From positions 2,418,001 through 2,482,000 of the forward strand of contig CBDCTY010000002.1 of the NCBI GenBank assembly GCA_965222445.1: DNA of 64,000 nucleotides. Direction: 5' to 3'. Positions 50,487 through 58,454 of the stretch are shown piece by piece. Under the pieces are notes generated by a model. It made no database searches and had not been told where the DNA came from. It saw only the letters and a list, made by a program, of their open reading frames with translations. Within the stretch, counting starts at the first letter, position 1. Each line of letters begins with the position of its first letter. The DNA comes from GCA-958296115 sp965222445 (lineage in GTDB: Bacteria; Chloroflexota; Dehalococcoidia; Lucifugimonadales; CAJWER01). Both the position numbers and the translations under genes were made by a program.

Positions 50487-51360
50487 GGACTGCGGCGCCG
50501 GCGACCGCCGCGTGCTGCTCGTCGGCGTGGTAGGAGCTGCGTACGAGGGGCCCTGAGGCGACGTGCCTGAATCCGAGGGCCTCGCCTTCGCGCTTCAGCT
50601 CCTCGAACTCGTCCGGCGTGTACCACCTGGCGAGCGCAATGTGCTTCTCCGACGGCCTCAGGTACTGGCCGATGGTGAGCAGGTCGCAGTCGACCGACCG
50701 CAGCTCCCTCATATTGTCGATGATCTCGCTCCACGTCTCACCCAGGCCGACCATCATCCCCGACTTGGTCACAGCGCCCGGGGCGATAGCCTTGGCCCGG
50801 GCGAGCAACTCCAGCGACTGGTCGAAGTCGCCCTTTGGACGGACGCGGTGGAAGATGCGCCGGACCGTCTCGATGTTGTGGTTTAGCGTATCGGGCCAAG
50901 CCGCCATCACGGTCTCCAGCGCGTGCAGATCGCCCTGGAAGTCGGGTATCAGGACCTCGATCTTGCATTCCGGCAGCCGTTTCCTGACCTGGGTGATGCA
51001 CTGGGCGAACATGAATGCGCCTCCGTCCGGAAGGTCATCGCGGTTCACCGACGTGATGACGGCGTACCGGAGTCCCATGCGAAGGGCCGTCTCCGCGAGC
51101 CGTGTGGGCTCCTGGAGATCGAGCGTGCCCGGCCGCCCGGTCGTAACGGCGCAATAGGCGCACGCTCGGGTGCAAATGTCGCCGAGGATCATGAATGTGG
51201 CCGTGCCACGCTCCCAGCATGAGCCGATGTTCGGGCAGTGGGCCTCTTCACACACAGTGTGGAGGTCACTGTCGCGCATCAAGTTCTTCAGCTCGATGTA
51301 CCTGGCTCCCCCTGGCATGCGGACCTTAAGCCAATCGGGGAGTCTGCGGCGCTGCTTCAT
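50464..51360 (-). CDS. lipA: lipoyl synthase
   Basis: 298 residues. A radical-SAM enzyme that inserts sulfur into octanoyl-lysine. The auxiliary cluster motif is CEEAHCPNIGSCWERG and the SAM cluster motif is CTRACAYCAVTTGRPG; the C-terminal Ser ligand region is SGPLVRSSYHADEQ (RSSY). The N-terminal LPDWLKVRMPGGARYIELKN is also diagnostic. No lipB or other lipoylation gene is adjacent. The 3' end overlaps the MetF-like gene on the other strand by 23 bases. Confidence 0.96.
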   Translation of the reverse strand: MKQRRRLPDWLKVRMPGGARYIELKNLMRDSDLHTVCEEAHCPNIGSCWERGTATFMILGDICTRACAYCAVTTGRPGTLDLQEPTRLAETALRMGLRYAVITSVNRDDLPDGGAFMFAQCITQVRKRLPECKIEVLIPDFQGDLHALETVMAAWPDTLNHNIETVRRIFHRVRPKGDFDQSLELLARAKAIAPGAVTKSGMMVGLGETWSEIIDNMRELRSVDCDLLTIGQYLRPSEKHIALARWYTPDEFEELKREGEALGFRHVASGPLVRSSYHADEQHAAVAGAAVLSPSPSR

Positions 51361-51386
51361 TCGGTCTCCTCTGGACGGGTGCTGGG

Positions 51387-51634
51387 GTAACAGTTCAGTC
51401 TTCGTGGGGTGTGGGCCGCTTCCTCCCAGTCAGGCCGGGAGCCCCCATCTCAATCTTCCCCCTCAGAAGACCTTTGCGTAACTCTCTGAGCAGAGCAACA
51501 CAGGGGACCCTAAGCGACGCAATCCAAGCTGGCCCCCAGCCCCCCTGGATTCCCGCCTCCGCGGGAATGACGGTTGTGCAAAGGTCGCCTTGGGGGAAAG
51601 AGGCCAATCCTCTCCCTCAACTCTGAACAGTTAC
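51387..51634. mobile_element. 248-bp non-autonomous element with IS66-type ends, copy B
   Basis: The left end GTAACAGTTCAGTCTTC and the reversed right end GTAACTGTTCAGAG are inverted repeats related to the ends of the 364-bp element at 37094-37457. It is flanked by a perfect 8-bp duplication, GTGCTGGG (51379-51386 and 51635-51642). It has no gene inside; it carries the REP-like phrase GGATTCCCGCCTCCGCGGGAATGACGG near 51546-51572. The insertion lies in the lipA leader, 27 bases from its start codon. Confidence 0.88.
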
Positions 51635-51838
51635 GTGCTGGGAGCAATGATAGCAGAACGGTGCTATAGTGGGTTCGCCGGTCATCCCAGAGGAAGGCAT
51701 CAGCTTGGCAGCTAGGTTCAGGACGCTTGGCAGATCGCACGTCCACGACTATCCACGATCCGTTGGGGACAACTGGGCGACATGCCCCGGAGTTGTGCCC
51801 GCCAGCCCGGTGACCTCTGAGCGATACAGGCCGGGCCA

Positions 51839-53068
51839 TTGACGCAGCAGATACAGACCCTGGCGGGGATGCCCGCCGAGGGACGCGAGTGCGAGACCGC
51901 GCGCCTCACGCTGGGCCGCCTGGGAACTCTAGGCGACACGGTTGCAGAGTTCGAGGGCAGGGAGATCAACGTCTTTGGCGGTATACCGGGCGAGCAGGTC
52001 CTGTGCCGGATAGTCCGCTACCGACGCCGCAGAAAGGCCGTTGTATCGGGCATAGTGACGGACGTACTGGAGCCGTCGCCTCATCGTGTCGCGCCCCCCT
52101 GCCCCTACTTCGGCCCGTGCAGCGGTTGCCAGTGGCAGCATATCGACTACGCCCATCAGCTCGAGCTCAAGCGCGCCGCAGTCCGGCTGGCGGTCGACGA
52201 ATACGACTCGCTCAGGGGGGTTGGGGTGGCCGGTACGATGCCTTCCGAGGGCGCCTTCGGCTATAGGAACCACGCGCGCTTCACTGTCAGGCGCCATGGC
52301 TCCCTGGGCTTCGTCAACCGCATTACGCGCCGCTTCGTGAGGATAGAAGAGTGTCTCCTCATGGCTCCCGGAATCAACGAGATTCTGGGAAAGCTACAGG
52401 GCCGGAGCGGCGCCACGAGCCAGCTGTCCATCCGTTACGGTATCAACGGTGGCGATTGGCTCATCCAGCCGAAGTTGAGCGTCAACGATGTTGGTCTGGA
52501 GACCGGCCAGGCCCACTACACGGAGAGGCTCTCGGGGAGGAGCTTTCGCATCGGGTCGCCCTCCTTCTTCCAGGTGAATACGGCGCAGGCCGAGCGTCTG
52601 ATCGGCCTCGTTAAGCAGCGGCTGGAGCTCAGCGGACGGGAGACGGTCGTCGACGCCTACGCGGGAGTGGGTACGTTCGCGGTGCTTCTGGCCGAGGACG
52701 CGGGCAAGGTAATCACTGTCGAGGAGTCCGACGCGGCCGTCGAGGATGCCAGGGTCAACACTGCCGGCATCGACAACGTGGAGCTCGTGCTGGGCAAGGT
52801 GGAGGACGTGATCGACGGGCTGGCCGACACACCGGATGCGGTCGTGCTGGACCCATCTCGCGCGGGATGCCATCCGCAGGTACTGGAGGCCGTGGCGCGT
52901 TGGAACCCCCGGAGGGTCTGCTACGTGTCGTGCGACCCGTCGTCCCTGGCCCGTGACCTCGACATCATGGTCAGGTCGGGCTTCGCAGTCGAATCTATCG
53001 ACCCGGTGGACATGTTCCCGCAGACCTACCACGTCGAGTGCGTCGCGACGCTGAGGCCGTCGGGCTGA
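51839..53068 (+). CDS. class I SAM-dependent RNA (uracil-5-)methyltransferase, RlmD/TrmA type
   Basis: 409 residues from TTG 51839. An N-terminal TRAM-like domain (ETARLTLGRLGTLGDTVAEF, FGGIPGEQVLCRIV) is followed by CPYFGPCSGCQWQHIDYAHQ, whose cysteines fit the [4Fe-4S] site of the RumA group. The methyltransferase core has FQVNTAQAERLIGLVKQR, VVDAYAGVGTFAVLLAEDAG, VVLDPSRAGCHP and the catalytic Cys in VCYVSCDPSSLARDL. It methylates uridine in 23S rRNA or tRNA; the exact site is unknown. It is followed 3 bases later by maf. Confidence 0.93.
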   Translation: MTQQIQTLAGMPAEGRECETARLTLGRLGTLGDTVAEFEGREINVFGGIPGEQVLCRIVRYRRRRKAVVSGIVTDVLEPSPHRVAPPCPYFGPCSGCQWQHIDYAHQLELKRAAVRLAVDEYDSLRGVGVAGTMPSEGAFGYRNHARFTVRRHGSLGFVNRITRRFVRIEECLLMAPGINEILGKLQGRSGATSQLSIRYGINGGDWLIQPKLSVNDVGLETGQAHYTERLSGRSFRIGSPSFFQVNTAQAERLIGLVKQRLELSGRETVVDAYAGVGTFAVLLAEDAGKVITVEESDAAVEDARVNTAGIDNVELVLGKVEDVIDGLADTPDAVVLDPSRAGCHPQVLEAVARWNPRRVCYVSCDPSSLARDLDIMVRSGFAVESIDPVDMFPQTYHVECVATLRPSG

Positions 53069-53071
53069 CGA

Positions 53072-53743
53072 ATGGGTTGCTCCGTAGGCGGCGGGCCGCT
53101 TGTGTTGGCTTCCGGCTCGCCGCGCAGGCGTGAAATCATGGCGTCGGCAGGGCTGCGGTTCGAGATCGTGCGGCCCGACGTGTCCGAAGGTCCCCCCGTT
53201 GCCGGGGAGCGTCCCGAGCAGTATGCCGAGCGGATGGCCCGCGAGAAGGCTTCGGAGGTCTCGGCCAGGGTGCGGAGCGGCGTCGTTCTGGGGGCCGACA
53301 CCGTGGTCGTGCTCGATGGCGAGATACTGGGTAAGCCTGCATCGGCCAGCCAGGCTGTCGAGATGCTGCGCCGCCTCCGGGGCAGAGACCATCGAGTCAC
53401 GACAGGGTTGGCGGCCGTGGACGCCGGAACGCGCCGCTTGGCAACGACTGCCATGACCTCGACGGTGCATATGCGCCGGTATGGCGACCCGGAGATCGCG
53501 GCCTACGTTGCGTCCGGGGAGCCTTTCGACAAGGCCGGAGCCTACGCCGTCCAGGACCCTGACTTTCGCCCGGCTGAAGGTGTGGAGGGCTGCTACCTCA
53601 ATGTAGTGGGGCTTCCGCTCTGCAGGGCGGCTGCCCTGCTGTCCAGCTTGGGCGTACCATGCCTTCAGGGGCAGATGCCCGGTTCAAGCGGCCGCTGCCC
53701 GGTGTGCAAGCCGCCCGCCTGGTGCGGGGAGGAGGGACAGTGA
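53072..53743 (+). CDS. maf: Maf-family nucleoside triphosphate pyrophosphatase
   Basis: 223 residues. The N-terminal LVLASGSPRRREIMASAGLR is the Maf signature (S-x-S-P-R-R); VVLGADTVVVLDGEILGKPA holds the catalytic Asp; KAGAYAVQDPDFRPAEGVEG and CYLNVVGLPLCRAAALLSSL follow. Maf proteins hydrolyse non-canonical or dTTP/UTP nucleotides. The C-terminus adds a CxxC pair (GRCPVCKPPAWCGEE), an unusual short cysteine-rich tail. The stop overlaps the start of the TatB-like gene (GTGA). Confidence 0.92.
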   Translation: MGCSVGGGPLVLASGSPRRREIMASAGLRFEIVRPDVSEGPPVAGERPEQYAERMAREKASEVSARVRSGVVLGADTVVVLDGEILGKPASASQAVEMLRRLRGRDHRVTTGLAAVDAGTRRLATTAMTSTVHMRRYGDPEIAAYVASGEPFDKAGAYAVQDPDFRPAEGVEGCYLNVVGLPLCRAAALLSSLGVPCLQGQMPGSSGRCPVCKPPAWCGEEGQ

Positions 53744-54066
53744 CCTTCCTGGGCATGGGTCCTCTGGAGGTGATGGTGATCCTCGTCGTGGCCTTCATCG
53801 TGCTGGGTCCCCAGCGGATGATGGACGCGGCGAGATTGCTCGGCAAGGTGACGCGCGAGGTACGGCGCATGAGCCAAGGGCTTACCGACGCGCTCGACGA
53901 GACTATTGAGGAGCCGCGGGTTCACAGGCCCGGCGGCCACACTGCCCGCGAGGAGAAGAGCGGTAGGGGAGACGGCGGCACCTCGTCCTCATCGTCACCG
54001 CCTGCCGCGGAGGAGTCGCGCAACTCCCCATCCAACGGCCGTGGAGAGGAGCGGAGGGAGTCGTGA
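53740..54066 (+). CDS. TatA/TatB-family twin-arginine translocase subunit
   Basis: 108 residues from GTG 53740 with GAGGAGG upstream, overlapping the maf stop. A short N-terminal transmembrane helix (GPLEVMVILVVAFIVLGPQR) is followed by an amphipathic helix (LLGKVTREVRRMSQGL) and an unstructured Ser/Gly/Glu-rich tail. FxxLGPQRM with Pro after Gly fits the TatA/B hinge; a long tail and coupling to tatC favour a TatB role. It overlaps tatC by 4 bases. Confidence 0.88.
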   Translation: MTFLGMGPLEVMVILVVAFIVLGPQRMMDAARLLGKVTREVRRMSQGLTDALDETIEEPRVHRPGGHTAREEKSGRGDGGTSSSSSPPAAEESRNSPSNGRGEERRES

Positions 54067-54800
54067 AGGACACTCCCAAGCCCGTGAGCCTGCACCTTGT
54101 CGAGCTCCGCAAGCGTGTCACGTGGTCGGTCGTTGCGGTCGTGGTCTGCATGTTGGTGGCCTTCCTGTTCCATAAGCCGATCCTAAGGCTGCTACAGGCG
54201 CCTGCGCCGGACTGCGGCGGCGCAATGGCAGAGAAGCTTATCTTCACCGAGCCGACCGAGTTCATCGGCATCGCGTTCAAGGTGTCGCTGCTGGCGGGCT
54301 TCATGATAGCCCTGCCGTTCGTGCTGCTCCAGGTCGTGCTCTTCGTGGCGCCGGGACTCACAGGCACCGAGAGGCGATACCTCTTCGCGCTGTTGCCAGT
54401 CGCTTTGCTGGCCTTCACCCTCGGCGCGGCCTTCGGGTACTCTGTCCTCTTTCCTCCGGCCTTCAAGTTCCTGTGCACCTTCGGGAGCGATGTCGCCACC
54501 CCATTCATCAGGATAGGCAGCTATACAAACCTGATGCTGACTCTGCTGTTCTGGATGGGAGTAATATTCGAGACGCCAGTAGTCCTGTTCTTTCTGTCCA
54601 GGATCGGTGTCGTCTCCTACTCCCAGCTGTCACGGTGGCGCAAGTACGCGGTGGTGGTCGCGTTCATGCTGGGAGCGGTCATCACGCCGACTCTCGATCC
54701 GGTGAACCAGACCATAGTAGCGCTGCCAATCATCGTCCTCTACGAAGTCGGCATCTGGCTGGCGCGACTGGGCGGCAGGGGCAGACGGCAGGCGGGGTAG
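54063..54800 (+). CDS. tatC: twin-arginine translocase subunit TatC
   Basis: 245 residues from GTG 54063. SLHLVELRKRVTWSVVAVVV matches the conserved (H-L-x-E-L-R-x-R) N-terminus, and FTEPTEFIGIAFKVSLLAGF is the hallmark E-P/F-x-E region. Six hydrophobic segments can be counted, for example FMIALPFVLLQVVLFVAPGL and LLFWMGVIFETPVVLFFLSR (with F-E-x-P). TatC recognises twin-arginine signal peptides and forms the Tat core with TatA and TatB. Confidence 0.95.
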   Translation: MKDTPKPVSLHLVELRKRVTWSVVAVVVCMLVAFLFHKPILRLLQAPAPDCGGAMAEKLIFTEPTEFIGIAFKVSLLAGFMIALPFVLLQVVLFVAPGLTGTERRYLFALLPVALLAFTLGAAFGYSVLFPPAFKFLCTFGSDVATPFIRIGSYTNLMLTLLFWMGVIFETPVVLFFLSRIGVVSYSQLSRWRKYAVVVAFMLGAVITPTLDPVNQTIVALPIIVLYEVGIWLARLGGRGRRQAG

Positions 54801-54806
54801 GGGTCA

Positions 54807-54832
54807 CCAGGAGTCGTCGTCCCGACTCCTGG
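54807..54832. terminator. 10-bp perfect hairpin between convergent tatC and tatA
   Basis: CCAGGAGTCG (54807-54816), a 6-base loop, CGACTCCTGG (54823-54832). It lies between convergent genes and could act on both strands. There is no T-tract, so termination is only inferred. Confidence 0.45.
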
Positions 54833-54874
54833 AACTCGGCGCGCGGAGCGTAGTGTCAACTCCGCAGATCGCCG

Positions 54875-55066
54875 TCAGGCCTTCTTGGCTCCGGTGTCTT
54901 CTCCTTCGAGGGCCTTGGCCTCTTCGTCCTTGGGAGAGACCGAGCCCCTGAATTCACGGATTGCCTTGCCCATGGCTCCACCTATCTCGGGGAGCTTTCC
55001 GGCGCCGAAAATGATCAGCACGATCACAAGTCCGAGAATCAACTCGGGCGGGCCTAAGTTGGGCAT
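54875..55066 (-). CDS. tatA: twin-arginine translocase subunit TatA
   Basis: 63 residues from the second of two adjacent ATGs (55064-55066); GGAGGAA is 5 bases upstream. MPNLGPPELILGLVIVLIIF followed by GAGKLPEIGGAMGKAIREFR is a textbook TatA: short membrane helix, FGxxKLPE hinge and amphipathic helix, then a charged tail (DEEAKALEGEDTGAKKA). It faces the tatB-like/tatC pair from the opposite strand, completing a full Tat set within 1.4 kb. Confidence 0.93.
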   Translation of the reverse strand: MPNLGPPELILGLVIVLIIFGAGKLPEIGGAMGKAIREFRGSVSPKDEEAKALEGEDTGAKKA

Positions 55067-55129
55067 CATTTCCTCCACATCATTGACCGGTGTCGGCCAA
55101 GGCACGGATCGGTCGAGTTCAGTCCCTGG

Positions 55130-55276
55130 CTAGAAGTCCTCGTCGCGCGGCTTGCGCTTCCTCTTGACGACCTCGACCTCTGTACTCGCGACTATTGGAC
55201 TGGCCAGGAAGTCCGGACTCTGCGTTTTCTTCTTGGGCTTCTTCTTCTCTCGCTTTGCGGCGTGTCCTCTGGGCAT
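55130..55276 (-). CDS. 48-residue Lys/Arg-rich protein
   Basis: ATG 55274-55276, with GGGAGG 9 bases upstream, encodes MPRGHAAKREKKKPKKKTQS, then PDFLASPIVASTEVEVVKRK and RKPRDEDF. About a third of the residues are Lys or Arg. The middle hydrophobic stretch is short. It is too basic to be a shadow of another gene and has a good ribosome-binding site, so I take it as real; it may bind nucleic acid or ribosomes. It lies 64 bases upstream of tatA on the same strand. Confidence 0.6.
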   Translation of the reverse strand: MPRGHAAKREKKKPKKKTQSPDFLASPIVASTEVEVVKRKRKPRDEDF

Positions 55277-55567
55277 GAAACCAACCTCCCTCGGGCCCGC
55301 AGGAACCTAATCTTCTCAAGCTAGTCTAGTCTAATCGAAGGCCGGGTGTAAAGCGTGACCCGCTCACCAGAGCGGAACACGTGAGGGCACCCAAATCCCC
55401 CACCTAAACCGAACCGACGATCTGATCCAGTATCTGATTCAGCCCTAAAGACGGGGCCTTCTCTTCACCTGCTGAGTGAAAGAACGAATTGTCAAAAATG
55501 ACCAATTTAGCTACAAAACTCAACCGCATCGCCAATTTAGGTGGTGGATTTGGGGGCAGTCCCTATG

Positions 55568-55597
55568 TTGTGCTTGGGTGAAGCGGCTTAGTATAAT
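55568..55597 (+). promoter_or_regulatory. candidate promoter of ilvE
   Basis: TTGTGC (55568-55573), 18 bases, and a perfect TATAAT (55592-55597), 28 bases before the ATG at 55626. The -10 is strong, the -35 weak. Confidence 0.55.
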
Positions 55598-55625
55598 GTT
55601 GCGGAACTTTTTTAAGGAGTCCCCG

Positions 55626-56558
55626 ATGCCCGAGGCTCTCGCGTTCTTCCGCGGCCGGGTCGTGCCGCTATCCGAGGCGAACGTGAACATAACCACCCAC
55701 GCGCTGCACTACGGGACGGCTGTGTTCGAGGGAATCCGCGGCAACTGGAACGAAGAGCAGGGCAAGATGTTCGTGTTCCGAGCGCGGGAGCACTACGAGC
55801 GGCTCCTGCAGGGCTGCAAGATCATGCTGATGGACATCCCGTACTCGTTGGACGACCTGATGGAGATCACCATCGACCTGATCGTGCGATGCGGCTACCG
55901 GCAGGACGTGTACATACGGCCCATCGTCTACAAGAGTGAAGAGCTTGTCGCCAACCTAAAGCTGCATGAGCTGAGCAGCGACTTCGCCCTGGTGACGGTG
56001 CCGTTCGGCTCGTACATCGAGGCCGAAGGCGCCATCCGGTGCACCACATCGTCATGGCGCAGGATCGACGACACCATCATCCCCCCGCAGGTGAAGATAT
56101 CCGGCCACTACGTCAACAGCATCCTTGCCAAGACGGAGGCGGTGCTGGCCGGGTTCGACGAGGCCATTTTCATCAATCAGGACGGCAGCGTTTCCGAGGG
56201 GTCCGGCGAGAACCTGTTCATGGTCACCAACGGCACTCTGCACACGCCTCTGGTGAGCGAGAACAATCTCACCGGCATAACGCGCGACTCCGTCTGGCGG
56301 CTTGCCGAGGACGAGATGGGGCTGGAAGTGGTCGAGCGCAGGATCAGGCGCAGCGAGATATACCTGGCAGACGAAATGTTCCTGACGGGCACCGCGGCGC
56401 ACGTCACGCCAGTAGGCGAGCTCGACAACCGCCCCATAGGCAGCGGCGACGTAGGCGAGGTGACGCAGGCCCTGCGCGAGTCGTATCTGGAGATCATCCG
56501 GGGCGGCAACGCGAACTACTCGCACTGGACGACCGCGATAGTTCCTGGTGGTGGGTAG
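55626..56558 (+). CDS. ilvE: branched-chain amino acid aminotransferase
   Basis: 310 residues from ATG 55626 with AAGGAG 8 bases upstream. A fold-type IV PLP enzyme: LSEANVNITTHALHYGTAVF and EGIRGNWNEEQGKMFVFRAR at the N-terminus, the YIRPIVYKSE block, the PLP Lys region KISGHYVNSILAKTEAVLAG, then GSVSEGSGENLFMVTNGTLH and EMFLTGTAAHVTPVGELDNR. This matches IlvE group I. It catalyses the last step of leucine, isoleucine and valine synthesis. A frame extension to 55476 runs through the promoter and is rejected. Confidence 0.95.
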   Translation: MPEALAFFRGRVVPLSEANVNITTHALHYGTAVFEGIRGNWNEEQGKMFVFRAREHYERLLQGCKIMLMDIPYSLDDLMEITIDLIVRCGYRQDVYIRPIVYKSEELVANLKLHELSSDFALVTVPFGSYIEAEGAIRCTTSSWRRIDDTIIPPQVKISGHYVNSILAKTEAVLAGFDEAIFINQDGSVSEGSGENLFMVTNGTLHTPLVSENNLTGITRDSVWRLAEDEMGLEVVERRIRRSEIYLADEMFLTGTAAHVTPVGELDNRPIGSGDVGEVTQALRESYLEIIRGGNANYSHWTTAIVPGGG

Positions 56559-56612
56559 GGGGAGGGCCGGAAAGCGATTGCCGGCCCGCGTCCATGGTCT
56601 AGCGGAAGCTCG

Positions 56613-57053
56613 ATGAAGGCCTTCTCCATCGACTACTATATACTCGTCACGGTGTCGGCGGTTGGGGTGATCCAGCTTGCCGCGATGCACGGGGGCCTGC
56701 GCGGGATACTGGTCTTCCAGCCATCACGAATTGCGGCGGTGCTGTGGGCCGCGCTCCCGGTGGCTGCGGTATTCTGGTTCTTCGACACCAAGGACAGGAA
56801 GGTCAGCGATCACCTGGGAGGGCTGTCGTCAAACGAGATGGCCCTTGCGTTCTTTGTGGGAGTAGCTACGGCGTGGGTCCTGACTGTTACAGTGACGTCC
56901 GTTCTGAACCACAACAGCAGTCGTGAGGAGGCATCGCCGGGGGCCGGGCTGGAGTCCCTGTCCCGAACGACCTACTTCAGGGCGCTGTTTCACAATCTCA
57001 GTTACCGGTATAGAGAGTGGCGCAGGCAGATCGAGACATACTTCTCTGGCTGA
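56613..57053 (+). CDS. small membrane protein of unknown function
   Basis: 146 residues with three hydrophobic segments: YYILVTVSAVGVIQLAAMHG, RIAAVLWAALPVAAVFWFFD and EMALAFFVGVATAWVLTVTV. The C-terminal 45 residues are hydrophilic and basic (YFRALFHNLSYRYREWRRQI). No known family is recognised. It overlaps the start of the PAP2 gene by 37 bases, so both are probably translated together at the membrane. Confidence 0.65.
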   Translation: MKAFSIDYYILVTVSAVGVIQLAAMHGGLRGILVFQPSRIAAVLWAALPVAAVFWFFDTKDRKVSDHLGGLSSNEMALAFFVGVATAWVLTVTVTSVLNHNSSREEASPGAGLESLSRTTYFRALFHNLSYRYREWRRQIETYFSG

Positions 57054-57598
57054 ACTCCGGGGCCGGGAAGATCGCGGTGCTGGACAGGCTCGTAGAGTGG
57101 CTCGTGAGCGACTACCTGGTAACGTCGTTCCTGGGATTGGGCCTCGTCGCCATCTGGTTCGGCTCCGCCATGAGCGCGGGCCGCTTGGAGAGACAGGTTG
57201 GCGTTCTGACTGCCCTAGGCGCTGTAGGCCTTGCCAATCTTGCCGTCATGACGATCAACTCCATCTACTTCCGGGACCGGCCTTTTGCGGAGCTGGACGT
57301 GACGCTGCTCTTCTACGAGCCGACCGATTCGTCGATGCCGTCCAACTCGGCCGCAGCCTTTATCGGGCTGGCGGCGTCTGTCTGGGGCTTCGACAGACGT
57401 GCGGGCGCCATACTGCTGGCCGTGGCTGGGACGCATGCGTTCCTGCGGGTCTACGCTGGGGTCCACTACCCCTCCGACGTACTTGCGGGGGCCCTGATCG
57501 GCGTGGCCGCTGCATTGGCGGCATACGGGCTGCGGCACGCGCTCGGGCCGATTCCGGCCAAGGTCATCAGGGCGGCGCGAGCCCTGTGCATGGCGTAG
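57017..57598 (+). CDS. PAP2-family phosphatase with an altered motif 2
   Basis: 193 residues from GTG 57017 with several membrane helices (LVTSFLGLGLVAIWFGSAM, GVLTALGAVGLANLAVMTI, AGALIGVAAALAAYGL). Motif 1 is INSIYFRDRPFAELD and motif 3 is RVYAGVHYPSDVLAGALI with its nucleophilic His and supporting Asp. Motif 2, normally SxPSGH or SxPSxH, reads DSSMPSNSAAAFIG, with Ser where the general-acid His is expected. PAP2 enzymes dephosphorylate lipid phosphates such as undecaprenyl diphosphate; activity may be altered here. Confidence 0.82.
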   Translation: MAQADRDILLWLNSGAGKIAVLDRLVEWLVSDYLVTSFLGLGLVAIWFGSAMSAGRLERQVGVLTALGAVGLANLAVMTINSIYFRDRPFAELDVTLLFYEPTDSSMPSNSAAAFIGLAASVWGFDRRAGAILLAVAGTHAFLRVYAGVHYPSDVLAGALIGVAAALAAYGLRHALGPIPAKVIRAARALCMA

Positions 57599-57704
57599 GT
57601 TGGGTAAGGAGACGTCAATTATCGCCGTGCCGACATGGTTGACGGGAGACGTTGGCGTGCCGCATACTTTGCTCCGTACACAGATGTCCGCACAAGGAGA
57701 GTGC

Positions 57705-57956
57705 ATGGCAGGGCGACTTGATGTACGGCTGGATGCCGAGCGGCGCAGGCGGCTGGAGGAGCTTGTCGAGGAGAGGGGCGCGCCTATCTCCGAAGTCGTG
57801 CGCTGCCTGATCGATGACGCCTATGAGGGCGTGATGCAGAAGCGTCGCAGACTTGCGGTCAAGCGTCTGGTTGGATTGGAGGTGGAGGACCCGCCGGATG
57901 CTGCTGCGCTCTCTCGGGAATTGGAGGCGGCCCATGAGCCCGGCGGCATTCATTGA
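57705..57956 (+). CDS. ribbon-helix-helix antitoxin (VapB-like)
   Basis: 83 residues from ATG 57705 with AAGGAG upstream. LDVRLDAERRRRLEELVEER followed by GAPISEVVRCLIDDAYEG is a ribbon-helix-helix domain: beta strand, helix, turn (GAPISE), helix. The C-terminal part (DPPDAAALSRELEAAHEPGG) is the acidic toxin-binding region. It overlaps the PIN toxin gene by 23 bases, the usual vapBC coupling. It should repress its own operon and neutralise the PIN RNase. Confidence 0.88.
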   Translation: MAGRLDVRLDAERRRRLEELVEERGAPISEVVRCLIDDAYEGVMQKRRRLAVKRLVGLEVEDPPDAAALSRELEAAHEPGGIH

Positions 57957-58389
57957 CGCCAACGTCCCAATCTACGCCTCCGGCAGGGGACATCCGAACA
58001 AAGAGCCGTGCGCCCGTGTCCTGATGATGGCCGCAGAACATCCACTGTCATTTGTTACCGATGTCGAGGTCCTTCAGGAGCTTGTGAACCGATATCTCGC
58101 CTCGGGGCTATGGACCCTGGGGAGAGAAGTCCTCCAAGGATTCGCCGAGGTGATGCACGGCCGGATCGAACCCGTCTATGAGGAGGATATCCATTTGGCT
58201 GGGAAGCTGGCGGACCGCCATCCGGGGGTAAGCGCCCGGGACCTCGTCCACGCCGCGGTGATGCAACGACTGGGAGCCGATCGGGTCATCTCTGCAGATG
58301 CTGACTTCGACCGCCTGCCGGGCGTGACCCGGCTGGACCCTGCCCGCGTAGGGGAATGGGGCGATTCCGTACTGACGCGCGAGTGCTAG
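57934..58389 (+). CDS. PIN-domain toxin (VapC-like)
   Basis: 151 residues from ATG 57934. PIN catalytic acidic residues are visible: AAFIDANVPIYASGRGHPNK (first Asp), VLQELVNRYLAS (Glu), SARDLVHAAVMQRLGADRVI (Asp) and SADADFDRLPGV (Asp). VapC toxins are RNases that cut initiator tRNA or rRNA when free of the antitoxin. Directly coupled to a ribbon-helix-helix antitoxin gene, so a type II toxin-antitoxin module is well supported. Confidence 0.92.
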   Translation: MSPAAFIDANVPIYASGRGHPNKEPCARVLMMAAEHPLSFVTDVEVLQELVNRYLASGLWTLGREVLQGFAEVMHGRIEPVYEEDIHLAGKLADRHPGVSARDLVHAAVMQRLGADRVISADADFDRLPGVTRLDPARVGEWGDSVLTREC

Positions 58390-58454
58390 CCTGGCGTGAG
58401 GCCAATGTCCATGTGGAAGATGAGCAGAACGTAACATGCCCGTACTGATACCCG

